Below are positions 12,775 through 24,012 of a stretch of 64,000 nt of DNA, piece by piece. The position numbers were made by a program, and so were the translations under genes. The notes under the pieces are model-generated. The model ran no database searches and was not told where the DNA came from. It saw only the letters and a list, made by a program, of their open reading frames with translations. Positions within the stretch are counted from its first letter, which is position 1. Every line of letters begins with the position of its first letter. The stretch covers positions 1,422,501 through 1,486,500 of the forward strand of contig NC_089045.1 of assembly GCF_034140825.1 (NCBI RefSeq), in the 5' to 3' direction. Source of the DNA: Oryza sativa Japonica Group. Its lineage: Eukaryota; Streptophyta; Magnoliopsida; Poales; Poaceae.

Positions 12775-13704
12775 CTAAATATACTCGCTTGTACATTGAA
12801 GCGCTGCTAGATGATGCTCCGTGGCGCTCAATGTGGGGAGCTTCACCCTGACGAGTCGTGAAGAAGCAGAGAAGATTATAGTTGGAACGCCATCTCCATC
12901 TGCACTGGTTGTTGTTTCAAGCCGGTAGAGCTTCTGGCCAGCGGCGAAGTTGCCAAGCAGCTGGTAGGAGGTCGCGGAGCCATCCATGGTGAGGCAGAGA
13001 TCGTCGGTGCACGCCGCGAGCTCCTTCTGTGTGCGGTAGATGAAGTTGAGCGCCGCGGCGACCTCCTCCTGGAACCGAGAGAATGGGCTCGTGGTGTCGT
13101 CGTCGAGACGCAGCTTGCGGAGCTTGCAGAGGCCTTCCCCGAGCTCCATCATGGCGCCACGGTGGTTCTGTGTTTGTGCACGATCATGTCTAATCACAAA
13201 TTTTACTGGAGTAATTACTAATTTACTATGCATAGTCAAATGTGGAAATGAGACGATGAAAATATATACTTGGTTGAAGAGGTGGTGGAAGGCGACGGCG
13301 CACTGGAGGATGGCGTGGAGCAGCGTCCGGGTGGGCTCCTCGGCGGTGTACCAGAGCTCCTCCACCACGTCGTGGCACGCGTGGAACTCGCCGCCGTTGA
13401 ACAGCGCCACCGCCGCGTCGAAGCTCCCACCTATGACTTCCGACTCCTCCTCCTCATCTCCTTCTTCATCGGCATAGTTCTCGTAGAAGTCGTAGTCACC
13501 CCGCGCGGTGAGGAGGCGGCGGCGGCAGCGGAGGTCAGGACGAGAGGAGGAGCGGCTGCGGCGCTGCTGGTGGAGCGGTGGGTGGGGGCGGCGGAGCAAG
13601 AGGCCACCGCCCGCCGGCAACAGTGTCCGTGGCGCGGTGGGCGTGCGCTGCTGCGGTAGTAGCCGGGCGGCGTGCAGCGAAGCCGCAGAGTGGGAGTGCG
13701 CCAT
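12775..13704 (-). CDS. DUF309 domain protein, probable plastid protein
   Basis: Two coding exons, 13270-13704 and 12775-13167, encode 275 aa. The core FNGGEFHACHDVVEELWYT (about residues 102-120), followed by an Ala/His helix (LQCAVAFHHLFNQ), is the DUF309 signature. In plants this is a single-domain protein of unknown biochemical role, usually predicted for chloroplasts. The first 65 residues are rich in Ser, Arg, Pro and Leu and poor in acidic residues, as in a transit peptide; an acidic stretch (EEGDEEEESE) precedes the domain. The ATG at 13704 was preferred because the frame further upstream starts at a non-ATG codon. The 102-bp intron (13168-13269) is a multiple of three and open in frame, so retaining it would add 34 residues without a stop. 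Confidence 0.85.
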   Translation of the reverse strand: MAHSHSAASLHAARLLPQQRTPTAPRTLLPAGGGLLLRRPHPPLHQQRRSRSSSRPDLRCRRRLLTARGDYDFYENYADEEGDEEEESEVIGGSFDAAVALFNGGEFHACHDVVEELWYTAEEPTRTLLHAILQCAVAFHHLFNQVYIFIVSFPHLTMHSKLVITPVKFVIRHDRAQTQNHRGAMMELGEGLCKLRKLRLDDDTTSPFSRFQEEVAAALNFIYRTQKELAACTDDLCLTMDGSATSYQLLGNFAAGQKLYRLETTTSADGDGVPTIIFSASSRLVRVKLPTLSATEHHLAALQCTSEYI

Positions 13705-14957
13705 GGGAATCGAATTAGGAACAAGAAAGCTGCAGAGATCGCTAGCTCTGCTTTGTCTCTGTCCTGCCACGAAATGGGAGTCGAATCGCGAGCGTGTGAC
13801 GTGGAGGACGTGTGGACTCAAGCAGAGGTTGAGACACTCACTCGTGCATGCAGAACCAACCAATGGACAATGCAGTGGGTCAAAGTGTCAAACACGCACC
13901 AACTGGCTGCAAAAATATCTAACCAGTAACCACAGGCCCAAGAGGCCAAGAAGCAACAGCCGTCAGCCGGTCTGCCTGGCCTAGACTGACCTGGTTTTCT
14001 CATCGTTTCCTGTTAGAAAAATTTTCCCTCGTCGAATCAACCGTAAAATCAGATACAACACATCTCTTAACTTTTAAACCCAATACAAACGAGGTCACTT
14101 GACAATAATGTTACTGCTTTTGGTTTATGTGACGTTTGCGTGGCTTCTTTGATTAGGTATTTATTCGACGTGTGATATTGACATGACGCTTACATGATAA
14201 TTTGATCCAGGAAAAAAAATAAAAATCAAGGGGCCACATATCAGAAAATAAAAATAATAATAGGACCCACATATCAACAACCAACCCTTATTACTTCCCT
14301 CTTTCTTCCATCTATGATCTACAGACCGATGTTGGCCGAACACGGGCAGTGGAGAGAAGGGCGGCTAACGGGGAGAGAGATGGGGCTGGCGGCCTCCACG
14401 TCAGATAAAATCAGGGACAATACATAAAGGAAGGAATCTTGTTTGTACTGGTTTTGAAAGTTAGAAATGCGTTGTATCCCCTTTTACGGTTCAAAAATCG
14501 ATTTTGAAACTCAACAACAACATGAGGCGCCTCGAATAAACTTTTGTCCTTTCCCGTTCGGCTTAAACCATGCATCGGCTACACTTGAAATACTTGGGCG
14601 GGTAGGATTGGGTCGGGCTCAATTCTCACCAACGGCAATGGGTGGGCTCGATCACATGGGCCTTGTATTCGGCCCGCACACGCCAACCTGTCCTGTTCTG
14701 CCGTCCTGCTCCGCTGGCCCGCTGCGCTGCCAATCTCTTCTTCTCTTCCCGCGTCTCCTCGCGCCTCTTCCCGCCAATCGCCAACACATTTTCCCCCACC
14801 TCACCTCGCTCAATGCCCTCGTCAATTCCATTTCATCCCCAAACTTCCTTCTGCTCTTGCTAGGGTTCCTTCCTTCATTCCTTCATCTCCCTCCCATTCC
14901 GTCCCTCTCTTCCAGATTACTAGCGAGCTCGATCCTGCGGCAGGGGCAAGTCGAGCG
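13705..14957. other. Divergent promoter region between DUF309 and NSE1
   Basis: About 1.25 kb separates the two divergent ATGs. The part next to NSE1 is GC-rich, with a TAGGGTTCC-type telo-box (about 14860) and several GGGCC motifs, common in promoters of proliferation-linked plant genes. No repeat with defined ends and no extra gene were seen. Confidence 0.45.
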
Positions 14958-16719
14958 ATGGCGCCGCTCTCGTGGCGCCACCACACGCTGCTGCAGGCGC
15001 TGCTCTCCCGCGGGCCCCTCTCGGAGCGCGACTTCCACGCCCTCTTCTCCGCCATCTCCGGCGGCAAGAACCCCGGTATATGCTTCTGCCTGCTCCGCTT
15101 GCTACTCTTATCTTTCTCCTGATGTAGCTCCCAGTCATTGATTTCATTACTCGTAGCACAGGTGTTCGACGTAATGCCCCTCTAGGAATTACTATCATCT
15201 CAATGGAAACAATCTTAGTTGGTCCCAACCTTCTCTCAGTTTCAGATAATTTCTGCTTCAGTTCACCATTGACGCCTGGTTTTATTACCTAAGATTGCTG
15301 ACAAATCATAAAAATACTATGCGTGATGTTATATAATTTCCGGCCTAAGGGGTGTGAATATTCCCATAATTGAGTCTAACAAAATGGTTTGCGATCACTC
15401 ATGTTCCGTATCACTGCTTGCAGCCACTCATCGGCAGCTGTTCGATGATACACTCCTCAAGATCAACAAGGAGCTCACGTACTTGCAGTTTGAGTTAAGA
15501 GCAGGCATAAACCAGTATGATGGTACTGTGTATTATGGAGTGGTCAATAACATTGCTGATGAAGAGTCAAAGCTTGGATCAAAGTTTTCTGTGCCACAGA
15601 TTGCATTCTACAAGGGATTGGTATGCAATCAATTTGCACTTTTTTTTAAAAAATCCAGCTCAATCTAGTATTCGCTATATTCATGTAATTGTATGGGCAG
15701 TTGGAAGCAATAGTTCATGAAGCTGGAAATGATGGGAGCATAACAAATATCGATGCTCTTAACACACGGATTGAGAACCAGGTATCTCGTATTAATACCC
15801 AATCACTATGAGAGCTTTTGTTTCTGTTTAAGCAAATGTTTTATATTTTTATTGTTGCAAACTTTTATGGTAGTGTGACAAATGAAAGAATTATTTGGTG
15901 TTCTGCTCCCAGGTTGTAATTGCAGACGCTTCACAGGGCAGTCAATCCCGTCTGCCTACTTCCATTACCAACTTCTCATTGTCCCAAAAGGAGAAAACTC
16001 TTAATGAACTCATACAGGATCGTTGGCTGTCATACACTCCCACAGGAAAGATTGGTCTTGGCATAAGATCATTTCTTGATCTCCGAAGTTGGTTACGTAG
16101 TAATGATATCCCATCATGTGAGGTCTGCAATGAAGCTTGTATAAAGGTGCAGATATGTCATTATGAATTACGATTCTACATTTGCATTTATCTTGTACCC
16201 ATGGTCATATACTTCACTAATGTCATTCCATGTATTTTTATTACTTATATTTAAAACAGGCATCATGTTGTCCTAATGAGGAATGCAATGTAAGGATTCA
16301 TGGGTACTGTTTGAAGAAGAAATTTTCGCAGAGAAAGGTAGTCACCTATTTTTAATTCCACTTTACACATATGAACAGGAGTGGCTTTCTAAATTTGTTT
16401 GTGTCTGTAGGCCTCGAGAGCTTGTGGTTGTGGTACTGAATGGCCTCGGTTGGAGGGTGAAGATGACGGTGCTGAGGATGAGGATGTTAACGAACCTGAG
16501 GAAGATCAGGTCCCATCAGCCAACCAGCATTCGAGGACTAGACGCAGAGGTGTCAAATCTGAACTGGTGGAAGAAAATGAAAGAGCAGGCCCATCAGCGA
16601 GGATGACAAGGAGGGCTTTGAGAAGCTCTAAAGCTGAAGCAGTTGAGGCTGCTCAAGAGGTGCCATCTGCAGCAGGACCTTCGCAGTCAACCAGGGCATC
16701 TAAGAGAAGAAAGAACTGA
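14958..16719 (+). CDS. NSE1: SMC5/6 complex subunit NSE1, RING-type E3 ligase
   Basis: Six coding exons (14958-15075, 15424-15620, 15701-15781, 15913-16146, 16260-16337, 16411-16719) give 338 aa with GT-AG introns. The N-terminal half matches the NSE1 winged-helix region (HHTLLQALLSRGPLSERDF, then ELRAGINQYDGTVYYGVVN and RIENQ). Residues about 201-245 form the variant RING: CEVCNEACIK, CCPNEECNVRIHGYCLKKKF, and a closing CGCGTEWP. NSE1 binds NSE3 and NSE4 at the head of SMC5/6, which maintains chromosomes and repairs breaks in the nucleus. The last 80 residues are an acidic then basic low-complexity tail ending KRRKN, a plausible nuclear localisation signal and longer than in fungi. The start is the first ATG of a frame that begins directly with the conserved helix. 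Confidence 0.93.
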
Positions 16720-17405
16720 TGAGATTGATCTGTGCTTGCTAGTGAGATCTCCAGGTTCCTTTTGTCATGTACATACAGTAGCAGTAGCCAGTAGGTAATC
16801 CTTTTGAAGTGGCAGGCAAAGTTGCAACTTCTAGTTGGAGAGGAATATATATAGCTTTCGGATGCTCTTGTTACTAACTCTTAGAACGTATTAGAAGCCT
16901 AATGCTTTCATTTGGCAAAGCAAGCCTGCTTGTGGCAGCACAGTTAATTGTTTGAATGGCTCTCTTGCTTGTTGATGCTAGTTTCATGCATGCTGTTTTT
17001 TTCCCCTCTATGTTGCTTATTTCTTTGTGTCTCTTCCTAAAAGGGACAATTTAAAGCTCCCAGGTCCCAGCACAGCCAGCATTGTGTGGTTGCTGACTTG
17101 TATAAACAGTGAATGGAAGGTTGCCTAGGAGTCAGGAGGAAAAACCCAAAAATAGAGAAAAAACAGAGTGAGGTTGGTTTCAGGGTTGAGAATATCCTGA
17201 ACAAGGGCAGCCAAGTCAGAAGTATTTTTGTTTATGTGAATGTGAAGATGAAGATGATCCTCACCCAGCTGACTTAGCTATGGAGAACAGCTTGTTGAGT
17301 CCTGGACTACTTGCTTGACGTATTCTACTTGTTCTTTTCATTTTTCTCTTTTTGAGGGCGTATTCTACTTGCTGATGCAGCTATCGTACTCTATACTAAA
17401 ACATA

Positions 17406-17519
17406 CTCCTTTCGTCCCAAAAAAACTCAACCTCGTACTATAATATGTGATATATCCTAGTACAACGAATCTGGATATTCTTAGCACTAGATTGCCTTTT
17501 TTTGTTTGGACGGAGGGAG
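17406..17519. mobile_element. Stowaway-type MITE, 114 bp
   Basis: The left end CTCCTTTCGTCCC and right end GGACGGAGGGAG are inverted, and a TA dinucleotide flanks each end (17404-17405 and 17520-17521). This is the classic Stowaway layout. Confidence 0.85.
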
Positions 17520-17898
17520 TAGGCAGCTTGCATGAGGTACGGTCCAACTCGGAGAAAAGAAAGAAAAATAGAAAAAAAAGTTGGCTGCTATTATTTTACT
17601 AGATGTGTGTTTCTTGCATGCATCATTCAGGTCCTGCAGGTTTGCCGTATTACTATATTGCTAACCACCCCGCTGGAAATTCCTAGTATGTTGACATGCA
17701 CACAGCTAGTTGCACAAACAAACTGAAGTTGGGCTGTCGCCGTCTAGACAAAATCAGGGGATGACTGAGTTCAGGCGAAAGCAACCATGGCGACAATTGG
17801 TGAAAACACGTATGCGCTGCTATTAGTTATTGAAACGTTCAACTCTTGATTTTATTGATGGCCCCAGATGAACTGAGCCTTAAGAACTAAGATACATA

Positions 17899-18031
17899 CT
17901 CACTCTGTCCTATAAAAAACCAACCTAATACCGCTAATACCGGATATGACACATCCTATGACTATGAATTTGGACATATCTAGAATATATCATATCTGGT
18001 TTTAGATTCGTTTTTTATGGGACGGATAGAG
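17899..18031. mobile_element. Stowaway-type MITE, 133 bp
   Basis: The left end CTCACTCTGTCCTATAAAA and the right end ATGGGACGGATAGAG are inverted copies, flanked by TA at 17897-17898 and 18032-18033. The interior is AT-rich and non-coding. Confidence 0.82.
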
Positions 18032-18053
18032 TACTTTGCTAAACTAGTATATA

Positions 18054-18292
18054 CTCCGTTTAAATTATTTATAGTTTTAACTTATATCATAAGTTAAATA
18101 TTTGTATCTTTGACTATTAATTCTTAAAACTTCATGTATTTTAGCATCTTAGAATCAACATGAGAAGTATTTTCATATTATAGCATCCACGTGTTGTTAA
18201 AACTGTCCGAATTTTAAGAAATTGATGGTCAAAGATACAAATGTATAATTTAGGATAAAACTAAAACTGTAAGTAATTTGAATCGTACGGAG
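18054..18292. mobile_element. Stowaway-type MITE, 239 bp
   Basis: The left end CTCCGTTTAAATTA and right end TTTGAATCGTACGGAG are inverted and flanked by TA. Sub-terminal inverted similarity continues inward. It lies only 22 bp from the preceding MITE. Confidence 0.78.
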
Positions 18293-19456
18293 TATATTTC
18301 TTGCGGTTTGAGTAAGATCATACCGTTTAATTAGATAGAAGAGAAAAGGAAGAAACATCCAAGAGCCTAGTATATCCTAAAGCACAAAGCTACAGCTATG
18401 CAGACCTACATTTCCCTAAGTTTCATTCTCTCTCCTGCTTACCCAGCACACGGTTATGGACAGCCGCTCCGCCACTATACTTTGCATCCTAATTAATCCT
18501 ATTGTCATAATTAACTAAACTAGGTCTTGACGACAGCTCAATATCATATTAGTATTATGCTACTAATACATGGCCAGCGATCTTCAGAAAGCGTTCAATG
18601 ATACGATTTATTTCCTATAAAATATTGTATCTACCACGGAGATAATTTTTGAAAAGAGATGAATGACAACAGCTAAAACATAACCTTGGAGTAGGACAAT
18701 CAAACATGCAAGGTTTCAGACTGCTGCTAACGTTTGGTGAATAAATTATAAAAGAGACGGGGGCAGAAAACTCTCAGCAACCTCGTTGGACGATTTCGTT
18801 TTTGTCGTCAGCAAATTGCACAGCGTCAATTAATGGACAAATGAAGAAAGCGAAGGTACACGGACGACTAGGCAAGTTGAATAGTTGATAGCACACCAGT
18901 TAAAAGTTAAAACGAAAGCTAGCAGCACAAGCACACGAGTTGACTGACTTACTACTATTAACTACAGGCAAGGTCACCGACCAACAGCAACTGAAACTTA
19001 CTATACAGTACATTGTTAGAATGTTAGTGCAGGGGAGGAGCCATTTTGGTAGAGCAAGATCAAAGATATGATCAAATTTACGCTTATTTTGTACAATAAC
19101 AGACACTTATCTGTAACCAAAACTTCATCAGTTACATCTGAAACTGAGTAAATATCCGATTAATTCATTCTCCATTTGAACAAACAGAAAACAGAGAAAA
19201 CCATCAGTATTTCACCAATTACATCTGCAACATGCAAAATGCTACACTGGTGGTAATCCATTAATCTCCTCACCAACAGCTCGAAATGCACCACAAAATT
19301 GGACACTAATTATGAAATTAATTCAATTCACAGGTATAATAAGTAATGTAATATCTCTCTGTTCAATGCACAGCTGTTACTAGCTATACTAGGCTGTAGC
19401 CGTTAATGTACTACCCATCCAACCATCAGCGGCGGGGGCCCCGCCGCCGCCGGCGA

Positions 19457-20287
19457 TCACCACCACCACCAGAGCGGCCGGACCTTGACCCTGCACCCCC
19501 TGTTCGCCGGCGGCGCCGCCGCCGCCAGCTTGTTCACCGTCACCTCGCACCTCGTCTTCACGTCCACCGTCCACGTCCGGAGAACCTTCCCGAACCTCAA
19601 CCTCACCGGCACGATCGCCTCCACCGTCAGGGGCACCGCGCCGGCGGCCTGCTCCGCGGCGAGCCGCTTCCTCTGCTCCTCCGGGAAGCTCACGCCTCCT
19701 CCGGCCAACGCCGTCGAGAACACCGTCACGTTCCTCGGCGCCTGGTGGAACGCGGGCCACGGCCCGGCGGCGAGCCGCTCGCCGGCGTAGGAGACGGTCA
19801 CCTCCCCGCCGCCGCGGTAGTCGATGCCGGTCTTCTTGTTGGCGCCGTTGTCCGCGCGCACGGCGGCGTCGATCTGCGGAGTCAACGATGACACGGCGAG
19901 GGCGTCGAGTCCGCGGATGGAGAGGGAGGCGACGGAGAAGGACGGCGCGCGGGGGCGGAAGACGAGGTAGACGGCGCCGACGAAGGCGGCGGCGAGGAGG
20001 AGCAGGAGGAGGGCCGCGCAGAAGGCGGCGCAGCACGCGTGGCGGAGCCGGCGGCGGCGTGCGGGCCTCGCCGCGAGCTTCTTGTAGCGGCGCGCGCGGT
20101 CTGGCGGCGGGACGCGGAGGACCTGGTCCTTGGGGATTTGGATGATGTACGTGCCCGGCGACGGCGGCCGCGCGCCGCGGAAGCTGGGGTGCAGCGGCGT
20201 GGTCTCCGTGGCGGCGGCGGCGTGTTCCAGCGGAGGGGAGGAGGACGGCGGCGGTGGAGCGGGCATGGGGTGGACGCGGTCGGCCAT
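19457..20287 (-). CDS. NDR1/HIN1-like (NHL, LEA_2) single-pass membrane protein
   Basis: This is a single-exon protein of 276 aa. A Pro-rich cytosolic N-terminus carries GTYIIQIPKDQVLRVPPP, a motif common just before the membrane in monocot NHL proteins. A basic cluster (RPARRRRLRHACCAAFC) precedes one transmembrane helix (about residues 86-110). The outer part (FSVASLSIRGLDALAVS, NVTVFSTALAGG, RTWTVDVKTRCEVTV) follows the LEA_2 beta-sandwich pattern of NDR1/HIN1-like proteins. The family sits in the plasma membrane; several members act in immunity or abiotic stress. The protein ends unusually in PLWWWW. The start at 20287 (MADRVHP) follows family practice and lies just after a GGGTGG-rich leader. 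Function beyond family is not known. Confidence 0.85.
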   Translation of the reverse strand: MADRVHPMPAPPPPSSSPPLEHAAAATETTPLHPSFRGARPPSPGTYIIQIPKDQVLRVPPPDRARRYKKLAARPARRRRLRHACCAAFCAALLLLLLAAAFVGAVYLVFRPRAPSFSVASLSIRGLDALAVSSLTPQIDAAVRADNGANKKTGIDYRGGGEVTVSYAGERLAAGPWPAFHQAPRNVTVFSTALAGGGVSFPEEQRKRLAAEQAAGAVPLTVEAIVPVRLRFGKVLRTWTVDVKTRCEVTVNKLAAAAPPANRGCRVKVRPLWWWW

Positions 20288-20452
20288 GGGGGGTGGTTGT
20301 GAGGCAAAGGTGTTCGACGAAATGAAGAGTGAGAGTGACCGAGTGAGAGCGGCGCGTGGCGTGGGAGTGGTCGCTTGCTTGCCGGATTTATATGCCTCCC
20401 GCGTAGCGTAGAACGCGTGAGAAGAGAACAAACAGAGGAAAACTGTTTTAAC

Positions 20453-20799
20453 AGCTCGAGTGGACGTCCAACCATTTATTGCATGTCATCTAGATGGTTA
20501 CGAAAAATTTTTAAAAAAATTGACAAGATAGATCAATATGTAATATATCACTCCACAAACATGCAAATTCAAATTCAACTTTTACAAGTTGTAACAAAAA
20601 TAACAAATTTAATTATAAATATACATATAGTAATTTGAGTTTTGTTTGTTATTTTCGTTACTACTTATAGAAGTTGAATTTGAACTTGCATGTTTGTGGA
20701 GTGATATATTACATATTGATCTATGTTGTCAATTTTTTTGAAAATTTTTCGTAACCATCTAGTTGACATGCAATAAACGGGTGGACGTCCACTTGAGCT
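20453..20799. mobile_element. Inverted-repeat MITE with about 130-bp arms
   Basis: The arms begin AGCTCGAGTGGACGTCC (left) and, as reverse complement, AGCTCAAGTGGACGTCC (right). They stay over 90 percent alike by eye for about 130 bp, including CACTCCACAAACATGCAA. The short AT-rich middle is unpaired. The high arm identity suggests a fairly young insertion. The family was not identified and the target duplication is unclear. Confidence 0.75.
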
Positions 20800-20957
20800 A
20801 TTAGAATTCATCTTCAACAAACAGACACAACACGCGGAAAAGGTCATCTGACGGTATTCTTTTTTTTTCTTTTAAAGATAAATCTCACGATATCCTGTTC
20901 ATACTCTGGTACTATTAAATAATTTCACTATCTTTTTTTCTATTGATAGTTAGTGCT

Positions 20958-21165
20958 ATTTTTTTTATGTATGCCACCATTGATTTTTCGTATAACGTTT
21001 GACTATATTAAAAGTTTTAATGTAAATATGTAAAAGTATAAGTTAAGATTTCTTTGGTGACAAAAAAATCATAACAAAATAAATGACATTTACATAATTT
21101 TTTTAATAATAAGAATGGTCAAACATCATGTCAAAAATCAACGACATCATACATTAAAAAAAAGA
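20958..21165. mobile_element. Stowaway-like MITE, degenerate
   Basis: The left part (ATTGATTTTTCGTATAACG, then TTTGACTAT) mirrors the right part (GTCAAACATCATGTCAAAAA, then CAACGACATCATACATT). These are the usual sub-terminal sequences of grass Stowaway elements; the very ends are worn. Confidence 0.55.
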
Positions 21166-22412
21166 GAGAATAGTACTCCCTACGTCCTAAAATATGAGTA
21201 TTTTTAGGTTGTTTAGCAAATCTTACAAAGGTTAAGTAAGAAGATTTCCTTTCCATTAAAGTAGTGGTAAAATATTAAATTATTTAGATTATCCTCCCAA
21301 GCATTTGATTGGTTGAAAATGCATGAATTTTTATGCATTGGACAGAGTGACGAAAGCGGGATGTAAAAGTTGGCACATTAAATTTGTACTTATGTGAAGA
21401 AGAGAGGAGAGAAGAGAAAAGAAAAGCGGACTAGATTTGTAGCCAACCACAGGACTGGCTTTCAATAGACTATGTGAGGGGAGATGGATGGATTAGGTAT
21501 TGTTGATGTAATATGAGTTGGTAGATGATGTTTCAATTATTGAAGGTAGTAGTATTATTAAACTTACTGCAAAGGACACATATTTTTAGTTTATTTAGTA
21601 AATAGTAAGCTAAAGGATAAATATTCCCTCTCAGTTGTCTCATTGGTTGATTTTGTGAATTGCTTAGCCCCCTTCCTAATCACCTAAGTGACTGAAAATA
21701 CTTAGCTTTCGGTGTATCTGAATTCTGAAGTAGTACCTGGAAATGCTTATATTGTATATGAAATTTAAATAGTAGAAATACTTATATTCTAAAATAAAGA
21801 AAGTATATTGTGTTACAAATTTTAAATACTAAAAATGCTTAGGGTCCTTTTGATTTGGATGAAAAACATAAGAACTTTGGAGGATTTCAACCATATAGAA
21901 AATTTTCCTATGAATGCTTTTGAAACAAAAGATTAAATCATATCCTATCATATCCTTTGAAATTCCTATGAAATGAATAATCTCTTGAAAATTTTCCTTT
22001 AAGTCTATCTCTCTTATTCAATTTCTGTATTTTTCCAGCGGTCCAATAAACGGTTATTTATATGCTTTTTCTGTGTTTTCAATCACCTGCTTTGCACTTG
22101 CATTTCTATCAGAATCCTGATTTTTTTTCTATTTCTCCGTTTATTCATTTATGAGATTAAAAGGTGGAGTAGTATTATTTTAAGACAACGTGCTACTTTA
22201 TTTACTATGTCCTGCAGGAGTAGGTGTGATAATTTGATCAAGGAAATGGCTAGCGTGGGTTCGATGATGAATGTGAATGAAAGAGTCAAATATTATGGGG
22301 GTTTACTACGGAATTAGGTACAAGCTACTCCGTAGGTTGTAATCATCTGAAAGAGAACGTTCCATTCTAGCACTGATTTTTCTCAAGGTGCCTCATACTG
22401 TACCTAATTATT

Positions 22413-23153
22413 GAGTAAAGTCCATCACCGGTCTCTAAACTTTACCGTTGTGTCATCCCGGTCCCTAAACTCGCAAATCGACCGTTCAAGTCCTCAAACT
22501 TGTTCGACTGTGTCATCCCGATCCCTAAACTTACAGGTCACTCGTTTAGGTCCTCCAATTTGTTCAGTTATGTCACCCTAGTCCCTAAACTTGGATTTAA
22601 ATATCATCTGGGTCAAATAGGACGGTCTAAAGACTTTATATTTAAAAATAATTCATAACTTTTTCATGTGAATTCTAATGAAGACAAACTTTATATCAAA
22701 CTTATAGCCCTCGACGCGATCTACAACTTTATAGTTGAATTTTTTTTTATTTTAAGTCATTTTTTGTCCCAAAATGTAATTTTAAAATTAAAATTTCAAA
22801 ATCTATAAACATGCAACAATATTTTGGGACCAACAGTTTTAATTCAAAAACTTTTCAACTACAAAGTTGTAGGTCGCATCCAGAGCTACAATTTTGATAT
22901 AAAGTTTGTCTTCATTAGAGTTCACATGAAAAAGTTATGAATTATTTTTTGATATAAAGTTTTTAGACCGTCCTGTTTAGAGACCGGGGTGACACAACTG
23001 AACAAGTTGGAGGACCTAAACGAGTAATCTGCAAGTTTAGGGACTAGGATGACACAGTCGAACAAGTTTGAGGACCTGAATGGTCGATTTACGAGTTTAG
23101 GGACCGGGATGACAAAACGGTATAAATTTAGGGACCGGTGATGGACTTTACTC
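22413..23153. mobile_element. Foldback DNA element with arms of about 360 bp
   Basis: Both ends read GAGTAAAGTCCATCACCGG inward, and nearly the whole element pairs with itself: AAGTTTGTCTTCATTAGAG-type text in the right arm matches the left arm inverted. Repeated GTGTCATCCCGGTCCCTAAA blocks make up the outer arms. Flanks TAATTATT and TAATTTTT are a possible worn target duplication. It is non-coding and probably Mutator-like. Confidence 0.75.
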
Positions 23154-24012
23154 TAATTTTTATATGATCCTGTCTGAATGTGGTTGTTATCTTGCACTTC
23201 TCTGCCAGAAGCACTTATCTGCGTAAGATGAGATGTTTATCTATTCTAGTATTCTACTATATCCAACTTAAGATATCCGCATATTCGAGGAAGTAATTAT
23301 TTTTCTTATATGCATTGCTAGTCTAAACAATCCATGTGTGTGTACATGTGTGTGAAAACTGAAGCTTTTTGTCTGTGAAGAATACTTCCATAGTAATCAA
23401 TTATTTCCTACTATGTGATATACTAGTAGTTCAAAACTATCCAAATGTGTTTGCACAAAACTACATTAAAAAAAAGCTCGATCTTGGGGAAAGAAAAAAT
23501 AGTCCCTTGGGGGACGGAGATTAAAACTCCCACCCCTTTGGCATCCTTTGAATTGAAGCTTAAAAAAAAAAGGTCCATGGGTTGGAGATTAAAACTCATT
23601 GTAACATATGAATAGTGCATACTTTCTCAAGTAGTTTAATGTTTAGCACAAACTTCGGCCACACTTTAAAAATTTTGGCAATCTATTTTACACCAGAATA
23701 AGTTTATATAATCCAATAAGTTTATAATATTATGAGACAAATCTACGTATATCATTTTGAAAACTAAGCATTTGACAAATTATTGATGTCTAGATTTTTA
23801 AAAATGCAACTAAATATGGTCCTAAATGTCAAACATTTTTAATCGGAAGGGATACATACTAATATAATCGTATTGAACAGTGAACCACAACTCTTGCAGT
23901 ACCGAATAATCTCTGTAAACTCTGTTAAAAAAAACTTACTCCTAGTTACTAGTGCCTTGAAGGAACAACACTTCAACTTGTGACTGTAGTTTGCTACTGT
24001 ACGGAGTATAAG

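Larger units (their letters stand above)
16720..19456. other. MITE-rich spacer between convergent NSE1 and NHL genes
   Basis: The two genes converge here. Apart from their 3' UTRs the stretch holds three Stowaway-type MITEs (listed separately) and AT-rich unique-looking DNA. No ATG-initiated frame with recognisable similarity was found. Confidence 0.55.
20288..24012. other. Gene-free, repeat-rich spacer
   Basis: Nearly 3.7 kb without a recognisable gene. It contains a 347-bp inverted-repeat element (20453-20799), a Stowaway-like element (20958-21165), a Stowaway-like terminus at about 21177 (ACTCCCTACGTCC) whose partner end is unclear, a MITE-like GGGTCCTTTTGATTTGG end at about 21842, and a large foldback element (22413-23153). 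Confidence 0.6.

Noticed and set aside
13508-13984. Plus-strand frames rich in Arg across the DUF309 first exon
   Set aside because: They are complementary-strand shadows of a GC-rich coding exon; the minus strand has the conserved domain and splice sites.
19882-20475. Second long minus-strand frame over the NHL gene
   Set aside because: It is a shifted-frame shadow with Arg/Ser/Pro low complexity; the LEA_2 protein is in the other frame.
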